A stretch of DNA of 64,000 nt. It comes from Blasia pusilla (Eukaryota > Marchantiophyta > Marchantiopsida > Blasiales). The notes beneath the pieces are model-generated. The model ran no database searches, was not told where the DNA came from, and was given only the letters and a program-made list of their open reading frames with translations. Shown one piece after another: positions 48,701 to 58,373 of this stretch; the first letter of the stretch is position 1, and every line of letters begins with the position of its first letter. The stretch lies in contig CM114274.1 in the NCBI GenBank assembly GCA_050084515.1, positions 12,524,001 through 12,588,000 on the forward strand, read 5' to 3'. A program made the position numbers and the translations under genes.

Positions 48701-51097
48701 GTTCACTCATTATAAGTTACCCTCAAGCAGTGCCTAAGGAACATGTAGTCCCAACATATCGTGCCTGTTGGGACTTAGAGTTTTGGGGTTTATACCCAAC
48801 CAGGCCCAATGTTGGAGAGGGGCTAGGAGAAGGCCAGAGAATTAGTTAGGGTTAGGCAAGGAAGCTAAGCCAAGTAGCAAGGATGCCAAAGTGGCAGCAA
48901 GCACCACAGCAGAAACAATCACAGTGTAACAGAGGAATATAGGAAATCTGAAGAGCATGAGAAACTATTGAGACAAATCTAATTGAAATTTGTAGATGAC
49001 ACTAGCGTCCACAGTATGTGTATAGACAGGCTGTAGCATCACACTGGCCCTAACTGTAGTAGTTTGATAATCACACTTTTTATCCGGAAAAACATTGACG
49101 ACTTTGCTCACCTAGTGTTTGACCTAAAGTTCTTCCCATAAGACTGTAGCTCATAGCAATTAATGACTAGGACATACACCAAATGAATGGTACTCAAGCA
49201 ATTCAGAGATGAGAATACGAGTTCTAACCTTCCCCAGAGTGGTAGCAGGCTAAATCCCGGGCTGATGACGAGATTTTTTCCAGCACAGAATTCAACTGAT
49301 ACAGAAAACCTTTATTAGATTGCTAGTATCTTGAAGAGACTCACATTCAACACACAAAATGAAAATCATAAGATTATGGGCAAATCCTCATCATAATTAA
49401 ATACGGAGTCATCCTATGGCCACACCCCCACCACCTTAGGTAGCAAACGAAACCTGAGGCCACTTCACCGGGCTGTCAAATAGTTAGCCAAAATGATTAA
49501 AAAAAAAGAGCAGTGAAAAATAAACAGACAGCATCTTACCTCTACATTTCGGCTGGCCAGCTTCTCCTCTGCCATCAGAAGCTGCTCACTCGTGACTGAC
49601 GCTGCTGCAGCTCTTCCGCGTCTCCCTTGAATTAGAGAGGAGGTGTGTCCGCCTAATGAATCCAAATGGAGCTGCAAGTGTTGAATTCGCTTTTGCAACT
49701 CCACAGCCTCAGCCTTATATGCTACTGTTGCCTCCCTGTAGTACCCATGTCAGTTAATAAAGGCTAATCCTTTCTAGCACTTGGACAGGTCCCACATCTT
49801 TGATTCCTTCTTAAACTGCTGACACTTGCAGCCACCAGATTAGACCCCCCCAAACGTATAACTCACATTCTGAATTTTGGACTACTGGATTTAAAAAGTG
49901 TGGATGTCGAACAACAGGAAGAACGCCACGTCAAAAAGGTATAAGAAATTACAAAACAGAAGTTCTTTCTTACTTGATTTCTTTCACTGACTCCTCCACC
50001 CCGAGAACTGCTTCTTGGTTTGTTCTTCTGCGCGCAAATGCAGATATGCTTTCGTAGGCGAGATCCAGGTCCTCCCCCTGTGACGCATGAGCATATCAGA
50101 GACTCTTATTCTTTCAGTATCCCCTGTCGAGTCGTAACTGGTAGTTCTCTAAAAGACTAAACTCCTCATAGTTGTCGCTTCCTCCGGTGAACTATCTATA
50201 AGCCCACACCAGAATCCTAAGTAACAGTTCATTGCGAAATAGCATCGCTCTTTCATTGACAAATCCTTCAGAAAACCAATCCAGCTGTCACCACTTCCAC
50301 TCGCGAGTTCAAGAACCTCAGGAAGTGGAAGAAAAGGAAGTTCAGTGCGCACCTCTAAGACTTTTCCTTCTTCAAGGAGGTCATTATACCTGCGTACACA
50401 TAAGACAGCGTGACAAAACTTTAGAAACTACCACTTGACCAGAGAAACATTTCGTGATTGACCAGTGCGTGTGGGATACGCGGGTGATGTACTCAGATGC
50501 AAGCCAAACAGAAATTGCGCGATGAGCAAATTTGCCAGACTCGCTGAAGTAATGTCGTATTACGGATTTCCCTCGGCCGATTACAAAATTGAAGGCCAAC
50601 AGTATTATGACAACTTCGATATCCGCTCAAATTCTCTACATCGGACTCTTTCCTCGGACCATCATTTCACAAAGGTGAATAATGCCAGGCACATTTTTCC
50701 CATTCACAACAGGCGACCTCTGAACTGATAGCTCACGTCTCCAGGTCACAAGATCTTGAGTGTCAAGAAGGGCCGTCCAGCAGAAACCGATGACACACTA
50801 CGAATGAATCACAGCGAGTATTTCATCAGTGCACTGGAAACTGGGAGTGCATTCTCGGCACGACATTGCGCATTTGGAAATCACACACGGAAACGCAAAA
50901 TGGCGGGTGAAAGATATATACTGTATAATCTCAGGAAGTGAGAGCACATTGGACGGACGCAAATTAACACACAGCCAATCTAGAAGAGGCTGAGTTTCCT
51001 CATATTGAAAAGGCCACTCAAAGCTGTCCGGATCCAGTGATTTCCATCCTTCATATCCCAGCTCTGCTAACAAAGCGCACAACCTGGCTCCACTCAT
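39703..51097 (-). CDS. AUG3: AUGMIN subunit 3 (HAUS3 family), 18 exons, intact
   Basis: Subunit of the augmin complex, which recruits gamma-tubulin to existing microtubules for branching nucleation in spindle, phragmoplast and cortical arrays. Exons (high to low): 51097-50922, 50389-50353, 50077-49974, 49735-49540, 49295-49229, 44093-43990, 43725-43641, 43372-43315, 43180-43049, 42695-42626, 42533-42476, 42107-42052, 41765-41613, 41141-41030, 40699-40558, 40354-40279, 40141-40046, 39831-39703. All phases agree and introns are GT-AG. The CDS is 1851 bp (616 aa), close to the Arabidopsis length I recall (617). Matches to plant AUG3 include [67 protein letters not shown] and [13 protein letters not shown]. 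The protein is largely coiled coil. Intron 5 (5.1 kb) holds a LINE and a SINE-like sequence; other introns are mostly short. It was called from exon-by-exon translation, not from a transcript. Confidence 0.95.
41894..41942. repeat. 21-nt near-perfect hairpin in AUG3 intron 12
   Basis: TTCTGAGCGAGCACCAATCTT (arm 41894-41914) pairs with 41922-41942 across a 7-nt loop, with a single mismatch. It lies inside the intron between exons 12 and 13. It is shorter than typical plant miRNA precursors. Confidence 0.85.
44480..44720 (-). mobile_element. tRNA-derived SINE-like sequence in AUG3 intron 5
   Basis: The minus strand contains a perfect Pol III B box, GGTTCAATGCC (plus 44621-44631). An A-box-like TAGTTTAGCTTGTCC (plus 44657-44671) lies upstream at tRNA-like distance. 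Between them CCTC TCATGCAA GAGG resembles an anticodon stem-loop. Acceptor and D-stem pairing is lost, so it is not a working tRNA. A tRNA-unrelated tail continues to about 44480. Boundaries are approximate. Confidence 0.5.
44875..45001. repeat. Inverted repeat, arms about 27 bp
   Basis: 44875-44901 (GAGAGAGACTCATAGAATAT then GAGTGC) pairs with 44974-45001 (GCACTCATATTCTATGGGAG then TCTCTCTC), allowing a 2-nt bulge. Next to each arm is a semi-palindromic TTACCATGGTAA-like block (44904-44926 and 45001-45023). It lies near the 3' end of the LINE relic, in AUG3 intron 5. Confidence 0.7.
44950..46935 (-). pseudogene. LINE ORF2, reverse transcriptase half, decayed
   Basis: Minus-strand frames in order show: a pre-RT segment with [41 protein letters not shown] (RT entry region); [15 protein letters not shown] (motif A, Asp present) with [18 protein letters not shown] (motif B region); FVDDCG (motif C, near 45830-45845); then a thumb region, [19 protein letters not shown], and a C-terminal [26 protein letters not shown] recognise the same order in a widespread LINE-type RT family. 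Many stops and frameshifts are present. It belongs with the endonuclease half at 47535-48500, which is on the opposite strand. Confidence 0.8.
46893..46990. repeat. Segment similar to AUG3 intron 1 (50825-50930)
   Basis: CATCAGTGCACTGG, ACGACA(C/T)TG(T/C)G(T/C)ATTTGGAAATC and CACACA are shared in the same order over about 100 bp with the intron 1 segment. It coincides with the right edge of the RT half of the LINE. Confidence 0.6.
47535..48500 (+). pseudogene. LINE ORF2, endonuclease half, inverted relative to the RT half
   Basis: Plus-strand frames read: [17 protein letters not shown] (APE-type endonuclease core), then [23 protein letters not shown] (SxxDYxxxD motif), a frameshift to [12 protein letters not shown] (the SDHxxV-type motif), and the linker [19 protein letters not shown]. 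It stops near 48500 in a segment that precedes, in intact relatives, the sequence found at the 46.9-kb start of the RT half. The two halves together give nearly continuous coverage of ORF2. Decayed; no activity expected. Confidence 0.78.
48501..49228. other. Remainder of AUG3 intron 5
   Basis: Nothing identified in this part of the intron. It may contain the right-hand limit of the LINE insertion, but no target duplication was recognised. Confidence 0.4.
50825..50930. repeat. Intron 1 segment similar to 46893-46990
   Basis: Partner of the repeat at the LINE breakpoint. It reaches the exon 1 donor site (50921-50920), so the shared block nearly abuts coding sequence. Confidence 0.6.
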
Positions 51098-51850
51098 GGC
51101 TCCTTTCCCCCTCAGCAAAAGGCGCGATCGCAATCCACACTCACTCCTCCTCTCAGTTCTCTTCACCCCCTGCCACAGTTACCGCCTTTCTCCTCCTCAA
51201 CCACTTCCGCCACCTTCAAAATTCCACTTCCTCGATCGTCCACGCGATTTTCCTCTCAGGCTCCAAGCACAGCGTCCGTCAGCTCTCCTCCACACCCGCA
51301 CACTCTTCTCACCACTCCGACCGTCCCCATTTCAATTCAAACTCCCTCCTCACTCTGTTCCATTTGTTGATTCATTCGTTCTGTAGAGCTCTCTGTCTTA
51401 CGCTGCCTCTCGGCTCCTTCTCCTCCATCCCCAATGCCAGCCACCACGCTCCTGTCGCTCCTCCCTCCTACAAAACTTCCTCAGCCTCCTCCTCACTTTT
51501 CGATCATCCTCAATCCCCCGGAAGTCGAGACGATCGATCGATCGATGGATCATTATTTTGCTCATGCCCCTCCTCTGGAGCGCTGCGTTCGTTCTGCGTA
51601 CGGCGCTGTAAGTCGCGGGCTTCCGGCCCTTCCGAGCTCTCTTTTTGAATTGTTTGAGTGCTTGTCTGTAGCGGGTTTAGAGGAGTGTAGTGTAGTCCCC
51701 GACTTCTCTTTTCGTTTCGAGGCTTTCTTTATGGCCTCTATAGGCTGTTGTGTAGCTCTTCTTTTTATGGGCTTTTTTTAATTGTTTGCGTGCTTGTCTC
51801 GAGCGAGTTTAGAGGAGTGTAGTGATCGACTTCTCTCTAAAGAAAAGAAA
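51098..51850 (-). promoter_or_regulatory. AUG3 5' UTR and promoter region (inferred)
   Basis: The sequence directly upstream of the AUG3 ATG is strongly pyrimidine-rich on the plus strand (purine-rich in the sense of the gene), with a (GATC)n run at about 51530-51546. An in-frame ATG 23 codons upstream exists, but the family start is MSGARL. Long ORFs here (for example 51037-51648 on the plus strand) follow from the CT-rich composition. No clear TATA box. Confidence 0.45.
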
Positions 51851-52714
51851 ACCTCGTGATGGAAAACTAGTATGGAATAAACGAAAAGGTATATGAAGAC
51901 CACAACTGGTCCGAAAAAAGAGAAATGGGCATCCTCTAGTGGCTAAACTCATCAACAATATTAGGAAATGTTTCTCTTTTGGTCTAGAGGCTTTCTTTAC
52001 GAATTCTACCTGTACGCTCTTTTCTAAATCGCTCAAGGATGGCGCCAGAGCAATTCACATAGAGGTGACATGTCTTGGTTTTTAAGCATATGGCCTCCAA
52101 ACCCCAAATATTTGGCCCCTATTTCTGCTTCGCACAAACGGAGCTGGAAGGTAGCCCATGCTGGAACGGAGAAACAGGCTCCGTTACCTTCAATTTTGGA
52201 TCGGCTCGACCTAAAAGAAGGATGGAGGGTGAGTTTAGGATGAATGGGAAATAAACAAATACAGTTCCCATTTTGTGGCAATCTAAGTGTGGAGAGAGTT
52301 GTTTTCCTATTTTCTTGGAGCTGAGTTTCATAAAATGGGAGATGTGAGAATGTATCAAATTAGAATAGTCATATTTTTTTTATCATAAATCATTATGCCT
52401 TATAATTAGAGTCAAATGACTACTATGAGAAGACCTTCAAACCCTTCTTTTTTGGGACATGTGTATGTAATGTACCTTAAATGTTTTGTTTTAGGTCGTT
52501 TGCACAATTCAATGAGATTTTGGCTTATATCAAAAAAAAACTTTTTGAAGGTACAAGAAACATCACACTATATGGAGATGACTACCAACGCATCAACAAA
52601 CACTATGATGCCCGACTCAAAAATGATTTATGACCTCAACCAAGACCAAGCGTAAGATCTTTTGGTATATTCTTCGATATAACTCCATTCCTTCATGTTG
52701 CCTCACATGCATTA
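51851..52714. other. Intergenic DNA, nothing recognised
   Basis: Composition drops from the GC-rich island to AT-rich DNA. No element or domain seen. Confidence 0.4.
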
Positions 52715-52927
52715 CTAGTGTAAGACCATGCGATACACGGGTTTGAATTGCATCCCATAATCAACTCTCAAGTGTCATTTTAAATTAACTTTAGGAAATC
52801 CTATTAGTTCATAAAGCGAGCAATCTTAGTGGTTTAGAAGGCAAGCGATCCTATTAGTTGAAATTGTCAAATGTCAAGAGGAGAAGAGTTTGCAAAATGA
52901 AGGGACACTCTCCAATAATAATATAGA
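52715..52927 (-). mobile_element. Non-autonomous mini-Helitron, copy 5
   Basis: The minus strand starts TCTATATTATTATTGGAGAG, preceded by A, and ends with a hairpin CCCGTGTATCGCATGG, then CACTAG and T. Both boundaries match Helitron rules, including insertion between A and T. Internal TGTCAAGAGGAG and TTTGCAAAATGA blocks match the other copies. At 213 bp it is the best-preserved member. Confidence 0.75.
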
Positions 52928-53357
52928 TTATGATATTTGTGATGCATTTGGTGATGGACCTCTAAATATGTTTATTTGAGGATAGTATTCCTACTCAGTT
53001 GGCTTATCATCCATTTGATCTTGTTTCATTTTTTCACTCTTATACTTTTTTCTAACGCATCTGATTTATTTCTCAACATATGTGCCTCATATGGTATGGT
53101 CATATTAGATCTTTCATTTGTGTGAATTGCAGACAATTGGCATTGATCTTGGCTCACTTTGCCATGATTATAATGGCAGAAGTAACAATCTTTATATAAA
53201 TCAAAAGAATTATCTCTTTCTATTTAATCCATTCAACGATTTTTTTAAGAGAGGGAGACATGAAATCAAGACAACAAATTTTAATAGTAAACATTATGAC
53301 GCAAGAAACCCTAATAAGTCCCAAAACTTTATATTGGAATCCCATGTACCTTGGAAA
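52928..53357. other. AT-rich DNA, nothing recognised
   Basis: An ORF of 107 codons (53118-53441) runs into the LTR and has no recognisable domain. Confidence 0.35.
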
Positions 53358-53669
53358 TGTGGAAAACTTCTAAAAAAGCATAATTGGTGGGAAACGGCTC
53401 TCACACTTACACACCACCATGGAGAACAAAATTTGCAATGAGAGAATCAGTGGAGGCTCGTCCCCTTCTCAATTATATAAGGTATGTACAAGCAACCCTA
53501 ACCCTAATCTTAACCATAGTCTCGAGTTAGACTAATTATGATTAACTAACCTTGGTTAAGATAATCGCGCTTAATTGACTAACCAAGATTCAACTTCCCT
53601 ACTTCGTGTGAGTAGCAAATGTAGCAGTTCAGATGTCTCATGTGCTTGACTGTAACTCAATCTTCAACA
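53358..53669 (-). repeat. Copia 3' LTR, 312 bp
   Basis: On the minus strand it starts TGTTGAAGATTGAG directly after the polypurine tract GAGGGGGAG and ends TTTTCCACA. It aligns throughout with the plus-strand LTR at 56637-56948, which is also 312 bp, and with 1-190. Confidence 0.85.
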
Positions 53670-54160
53670 CTCCCCCTCAAGCTCATATCGATATCTCTAA
53701 CGCCTAAATCATTTCTAAACATTTGATATATACCTATATACACAAGATCAATTTCTCCTGCAAACACATTCTCTCTGATAAAATGATAGTGCACCTCAAC
53801 ATGCTTTGTACGAGCATGCAACACATGATTATAAGCAAGTTTGATGCTACTAATATTGTCTGCATATATTATATTAGGTCCTAAGTTATTAACATCAATC
53901 TCAACAAGTAATCGATGAAACCACACCGCCTCACATGCTGCATCGGTTGCTCCTCTGTACTCAGCCTCTATTGAAGATAAAGAAACTATAGGTTGCTTAT
54001 TTGAAGCCCAACTTATAGCTACATTTCCCAAAGTAAATGAATAACAAGATGTGGAGTGTCGATCAAACACGCTCCTTATGCAAGCATAGAAGCCAAGATA
54101 GCATATCTGAACCGTTAAAGTTTGCAAGGGATTTAATGTAAAAGTATGTGACAAGTTTCA
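53670..54160 (-). pseudogene. Copia RNase H domain and 3' end of pol
   Basis: The minus strand reads DRHSTSCYSFTLGNVAISWA, then LSSIEAEYRGATDAACEAVW, then IIYADNISSIKLAYN and HARTKHVEVHYHFIRENV. These are the standard Ty1/Copia RNase H blocks. The segment before DRHSTS is garbled (the expected SDADWAGC is lost). The end of pol meets the polypurine tract and LTR. Homology disappears upstream of about 54175, so integrase and RT are missing. Confidence 0.88.
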
Positions 54161-54703
54161 ACACCTTCTATCTAGTGGTTGGAACAAACTATAACTCAAT
54201 GTGAAGATCAAAATGAAACAAAGACTTGGAACATTCCTACTCAAAGCCCTCCTCTTCCCTCTCGACCCCTCTTTTTCTCCCCTCCCCCTCAACCAGTGTT
54301 CAAAAAATCATGAAACTTTTCCCAAGGAGGCACTCCAAGCCTAGGAACAAATGGAAAAAACCAAAATTTTAAATGATCGCCCGTACATGAATTTTTTTTT
54401 CGTAAACCCCAAAAATGGTCTCCTAATTTTTTATCTCCCCCTTACGTCCTTGAACATCTTCCATGTACAGGTGGAGAATTAATAATGCCCTATTTTTATT
54501 ATAATTTTTTCCCTATACAAAAAATACCCTTAAGTTCTTCCACCAAAAATTATAAGTCTTCCCCAAAATCCAATTAAAAAACCCTATACTTTGTCGTACG
54601 TGACGGATTTTTTCCACTGAATTGAGACCCCCAATGTATGGGATAGGAAGGAAAAAGGGAGTTCACAAGAACCAAAAATTGTTGACAAAAATTTAACTAT
54701 ACT
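54161..54703. other. Intergenic DNA between Copia fragments
   Basis: AT-rich, no element recognised. A C-rich patch at about 54240-54295 has no coding meaning I can see. Confidence 0.35.
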
Positions 54704-55435
54704 TACCAAACAAACGATGGGAAAACACATTCACATGAAGCAAAATATTGGAAGCTTACACATAAGGGGATAACCTTGAAGTTCACACAGACCCATATCA
54801 ATTCACGTTGAAGAACATGTGTATCTCAAAAATCAAATATGAATCAATTAGGGATATAAACACACAAGAGAAGATGATGTGTTGGATAGCGCGTATGGCA
54901 AAGAAAAAAAAATTTTTAATGAACGAGGGCACTAATTCACACTAACCAAACAAATGATGGGATAACACATTCACCCGAAGAAAACTAATGGAAGCTCACA
55001 CAAAAGGGGATAAACCTCAAATTCACACGGACCCGTATCAATTAACCTTGAAGGAAAAATGTTTATCTCAAAAATCAAATATGAATTAACAAGCATATGA
55101 CAAACACACAAGAGAAGATGATGGGTTGGATAGTGTATCTGGCAAGGAAAAGAATGAGTTGTAATGAACCAAGACACTAATCCACACTAGCCAGAATAAC
55201 GATGGGATAACATATTCATACAAAGGAAACTAGTAGAAGCTCACATAGAAGGGGATAATCCTTAAGTTCACACAGACCCATCTCAATTCATGCTGAAGGG
55301 AAAAGGTGTATCTAAAAAATAAAATATGAATCAATGAGGGATACAAACATACGAGAATATATGATGGGTTGGATAGTGTGGATGGCAAGGAGAAAAAGAG
55401 AGTTCTTATGAATAAAGGCACCTATAACATCAACA
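54704..55435. repeat. Tandem repeat, three copies of about 240 bp
   Basis: The block ACCAAACAAACGATGGGAAA starts copies ending their GATGG at 54720, 54960 and 55204 (periods 240 and 244). Shared landmarks follow in each copy: GAAGCTCACACA, AAGGGGATAA, AGTTCACACAGACCCATATC, ATCTCAAAAATCAAATATGA, AGATGATGGGTTGGATAG and GGCAAGGA. Copies 1 and 2 are closest by eye. No ORF spans them. Confidence 0.88.
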
Positions 55436-56636
55436 TGGCTAACACAAATGTCCTTACAAGTCCAACCCTTAGTCTCTAGCCAACACGAGATTGGAGCCCC
55501 ACAAATATGTTTAAAAGGGCAGTTTATAACACGAGTATCTCTTAAGGCAAAAGTTACCAATAGAGACATACTAATCTCATACACTACTTCAATCAAGGAT
55601 ATTGAAGATCACGCATGTAAGCTTGGACAAAATTGCTTGATTGAGCTGGAAAATAAGAAGGAGATGGAAAGGCGGTTCATATGGAACAACCCTTTTTCGG
55701 CTCCATCCTGAACATTTTCTCAATTTTTAGCAAATTTCAAAATCTTGGTTTAAGGAAGGGAGGGAAGGGATTAGGGTTTATCAAGTAAATCTATTTCACA
55801 CAAAAACAGAGAGACCAAATTGTATTTTGCATAGTCATATCACATTCCAAGAGGCCATAATTGTTTATTATTTTTCTTATTTCTTGTTTTATTTGAAAAA
55901 AAAATGGACTTACATACTAAAGTAGGTGAAGAATAAAGAGGTCTTCATTAGAGGATCTTGAAGGAGGAATATTTAGTGAAACTAAGCTCATAACTTCTAT
56001 GTTGGAAACTATGGAAGATGATGAAATTCATACTCAAAGATCATTTATGTTATATTGCATGATCAAATAGTGGAATTGAAGCCAATCAAGTGAGAGAGAA
56101 TTTTTTTGATGATACGAAGATAATTCACATGTTGAAAGGTCATTCATAAGGAGGTTTGGACTTGCAATCACGATTTTCTTTACATGCATGATAAGTCGAT
56201 ATAGAATGTCTTTTGAAAATTTCAAGAAACTAGTAGATGTAATCGAACCATTCATGCCATATATCCAAATGTGGGAGATAGCATGAAAGAGAGTTGAGAT
56301 AGCAATATATATTGCAGTAGTTAGTTATCAAATTGCCCACAATCCACCACTATGTCTTGGGTGACTTATATGGGATTGGGCAATGGAAAATGGTCAAATA
56401 CACATCCATTATAATTAACATTTTGAAGAATAGAGATAAATTGTACATCAAATATGTTAGATGGTTAATAATTGATGAAATCATTGAACAAATGCGCAAA
56501 TATTAGCGCATACATTAAGTTTCACAAAGCATAAGAGCTGTAGATGGATCTCATATAAAACTTAAATAAAAACCTACAACGAAAAATTTCCCATGACACA
56601 ATAGGAATCATCACTCTGATTATTCCATGCTTTTCC
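55436..56636. other. Intergenic DNA, one unassigned ORF
   Basis: ORF 55448-55711 (87 codons, plus) has no recognised domain. The remaining sequence is AT-rich without identifiable element ends. Confidence 0.35.
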
Positions 56637-56948
56637 TATTGAAGATTGAGTTTCAGCCAAGCTCATGAGACACATGAACTGCTACATTTGCTACTCACAC
56701 GAAGTAGGGAAGTTGAATCTTGGTTAGTCAGTTAAGCGCGATTATCTTAACTAGGGTTAGTTAATCACAATTAGTATAACTCAAGACTATGGTTAAGGTT
56801 AGGGTTAGGGTTTCTTGTACATACCCTATATAATTGAGAATGGGATCAACCTCCACTAATTCTCTTATTGCAAATTTCGTCCTCCATGGTGGTGTGTAAG
56901 TGTGAGAGCCGTTTTCCACCAATTATGCTTCTTTAGCAGTTTTTCACA
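56637..56948 (+). repeat. Copia 5' LTR, 312 bp
   Basis: It starts TATTGAAGATTGAG (TG decayed to TA) and ends TTTTTCACA. It is the same length as, and collinear with, the minus-strand LTR at 53358-53669. It contains a TATATAA-type box near 56823 and a TTAGGG-like run that is part of the LTR, not telomeric. Confidence 0.87.
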
Positions 56949-56961
56949 TGGTATTAGAGCA
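56949..56961 (+). promoter_or_regulatory. Primer-binding site, initiator-Met tRNA type
   Basis: TGGTATTAGAGCA directly follows the LTR. It matches the usual Copia primer-binding site TGGTATCAGAGC, complementary to the 3' end of tRNA-iMet, with one C to T change. Confidence 0.85.
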
Positions 56962-57427
56962 ATATGAGAACATTACTTGAAATTCTTGGTATTTGAGGAG
57001 AGAAGAGAGGCAAGAGAAGACACAATTTCAATTTGGGAGAAGGAAATTTTATTCAGAGCTTAATGGGTGCAGATTTTAGATGGAGCTTTGACGATGATAA
57101 AACTTTGGAGGCCTTTTTAAGGCTTTCTCGGCCAATTTACCCATCTAGGTCCGCAACTTGTAGAGCTCGTCAAAAGCTTTCCAACGCACCCAAAATTGAT
57201 CGATTATGACATTCTGAGCTCATGCAGTAGCAATTTCAGTGTAGGAAAGTGGAATTAGTGAATAAAAGTTGTGTAGTTTGCTCTCTACAGACAAATTTCG
57301 ACTAGTTTTTTCATACAGCTAATCAATTTTGGCAAATTTCAGGCCGATTTTATGTAGGAGTGGTTTATGCTTCAATTAGAGAATTAGAGAGCCTGAAATT
57401 ACATTTTTGTGAGTGAAATCGTTCGTC

Positions 57428-58373
57428 ATGGAGTATTCCTCAACATTAATCACACACGAGAAGCTAGATAAGCACAATTATAATGTTTAGATGTTTCGCA
57501 TGAAAAAATTTCTCATGGGTCAATAACTATGGGAGCTTGTCATAGGTGATGAGGCCAAGCCAGAAGATGACTCAACAGACTTGAATGTTTGTGCCTTGAA
57601 CAAACGCACAAGGCAAGTAATCCACTATATTTCAATAACGATCAGTTTGCCAATGATAGGTCACATTCAAGATGTTGATATTCCGAAGGAGGCTTAGGAT
57701 GCATAGGAAAAGGTGTTCCAAAAATTTACAAAGTCCAGAAAGCTTCAATTGAAATAACAATTTAACGAAGGGAGGAAAGGATCGTAGAGCATCAATGATT
57801 ATATTTTGAGTATCAGACATATTGTTGATCAGATGAATAGCCTTGGAGTAAAAGTAGAAGATGATGATATGATTTTGTTCACTCTTCAAGGCCTTCCAAA
57901 GGATTACAAGTCATTTGAGACCACTATCTCTGTGAGAGAGAAGTATCCAACCTTTCAAGAGTTAGTTCCTCTGTTAATCAGTGAAGAGATGCGCCTAGTA
58001 GGCAGTGGTAGCTCATATAGTCTCCAAGAGAGTGCGCTATTTGCAGGTTATGGATCAAACAAAGGCAGGGGTTGTGGCAGAAGCTTATGTGGTCGTGATG
58101 AATATCAAGCATATGGAGGAAGAGACACTCAATATAACGTCACTAAATCAATTACGAACCAGTATCAGACACAATCACAAGATGGTGATGGTGGAAACCA
58201 TTGGGGTCGAGGTCAACAATAGAGGTTCCTTGGATCTTGCAATTATTGTGGGATAAAGGGTCACTATGCAAAGTTTTGCTTCAAGAAGAAGGTAGACATG
58301 AGAATAGGAGCGTTACAACAACGAAACTATGTGGAGCAACAACACCAAGTGCAGTACCAAGAACATCCAGACA
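57428..58373 (+). pseudogene. Copia gag with zinc knuckle, decayed by transitions
   Basis: One frame runs from the ATG at 57428 through the gag body (INDYILSIRHIVDQMNSLGV, LQGLPKDYKSFETTI, SEEMRL) to the knuckle CNYCGIKGHYAKFC (CX2CX4HX4C, intact). Gag forms the virus-like particle of the retrotransposon in family members. About seven in-frame TAG/TAA codons occur. Each can be explained by one G to A or C to T change from a conserved Trp or Gln codon, while the frame itself is kept. After the knuckle, the frame continues without a stop into Ty3/Gypsy RT sequence at about 58370. A 466-bp leader (56962-57427) separates it from the primer-binding site. Confidence 0.82.

Noticed and set aside
51037-51648. 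203-codon Ser/Pro/His-rich plus-strand ORF
   Set aside because: It lies on CT-rich DNA that is the 5' UTR and promoter side of AUG3, and overlapping frames are equally open. Composition explains it.
56790-56815. Telomere-like GGTTAGGGTTAGGG
   Set aside because: The same run occurs at the same place in the other LTR copies, so it is part of the Copia LTR. The AAACCCTAAACCC-like string near 32450 is also too short to be telomeric.
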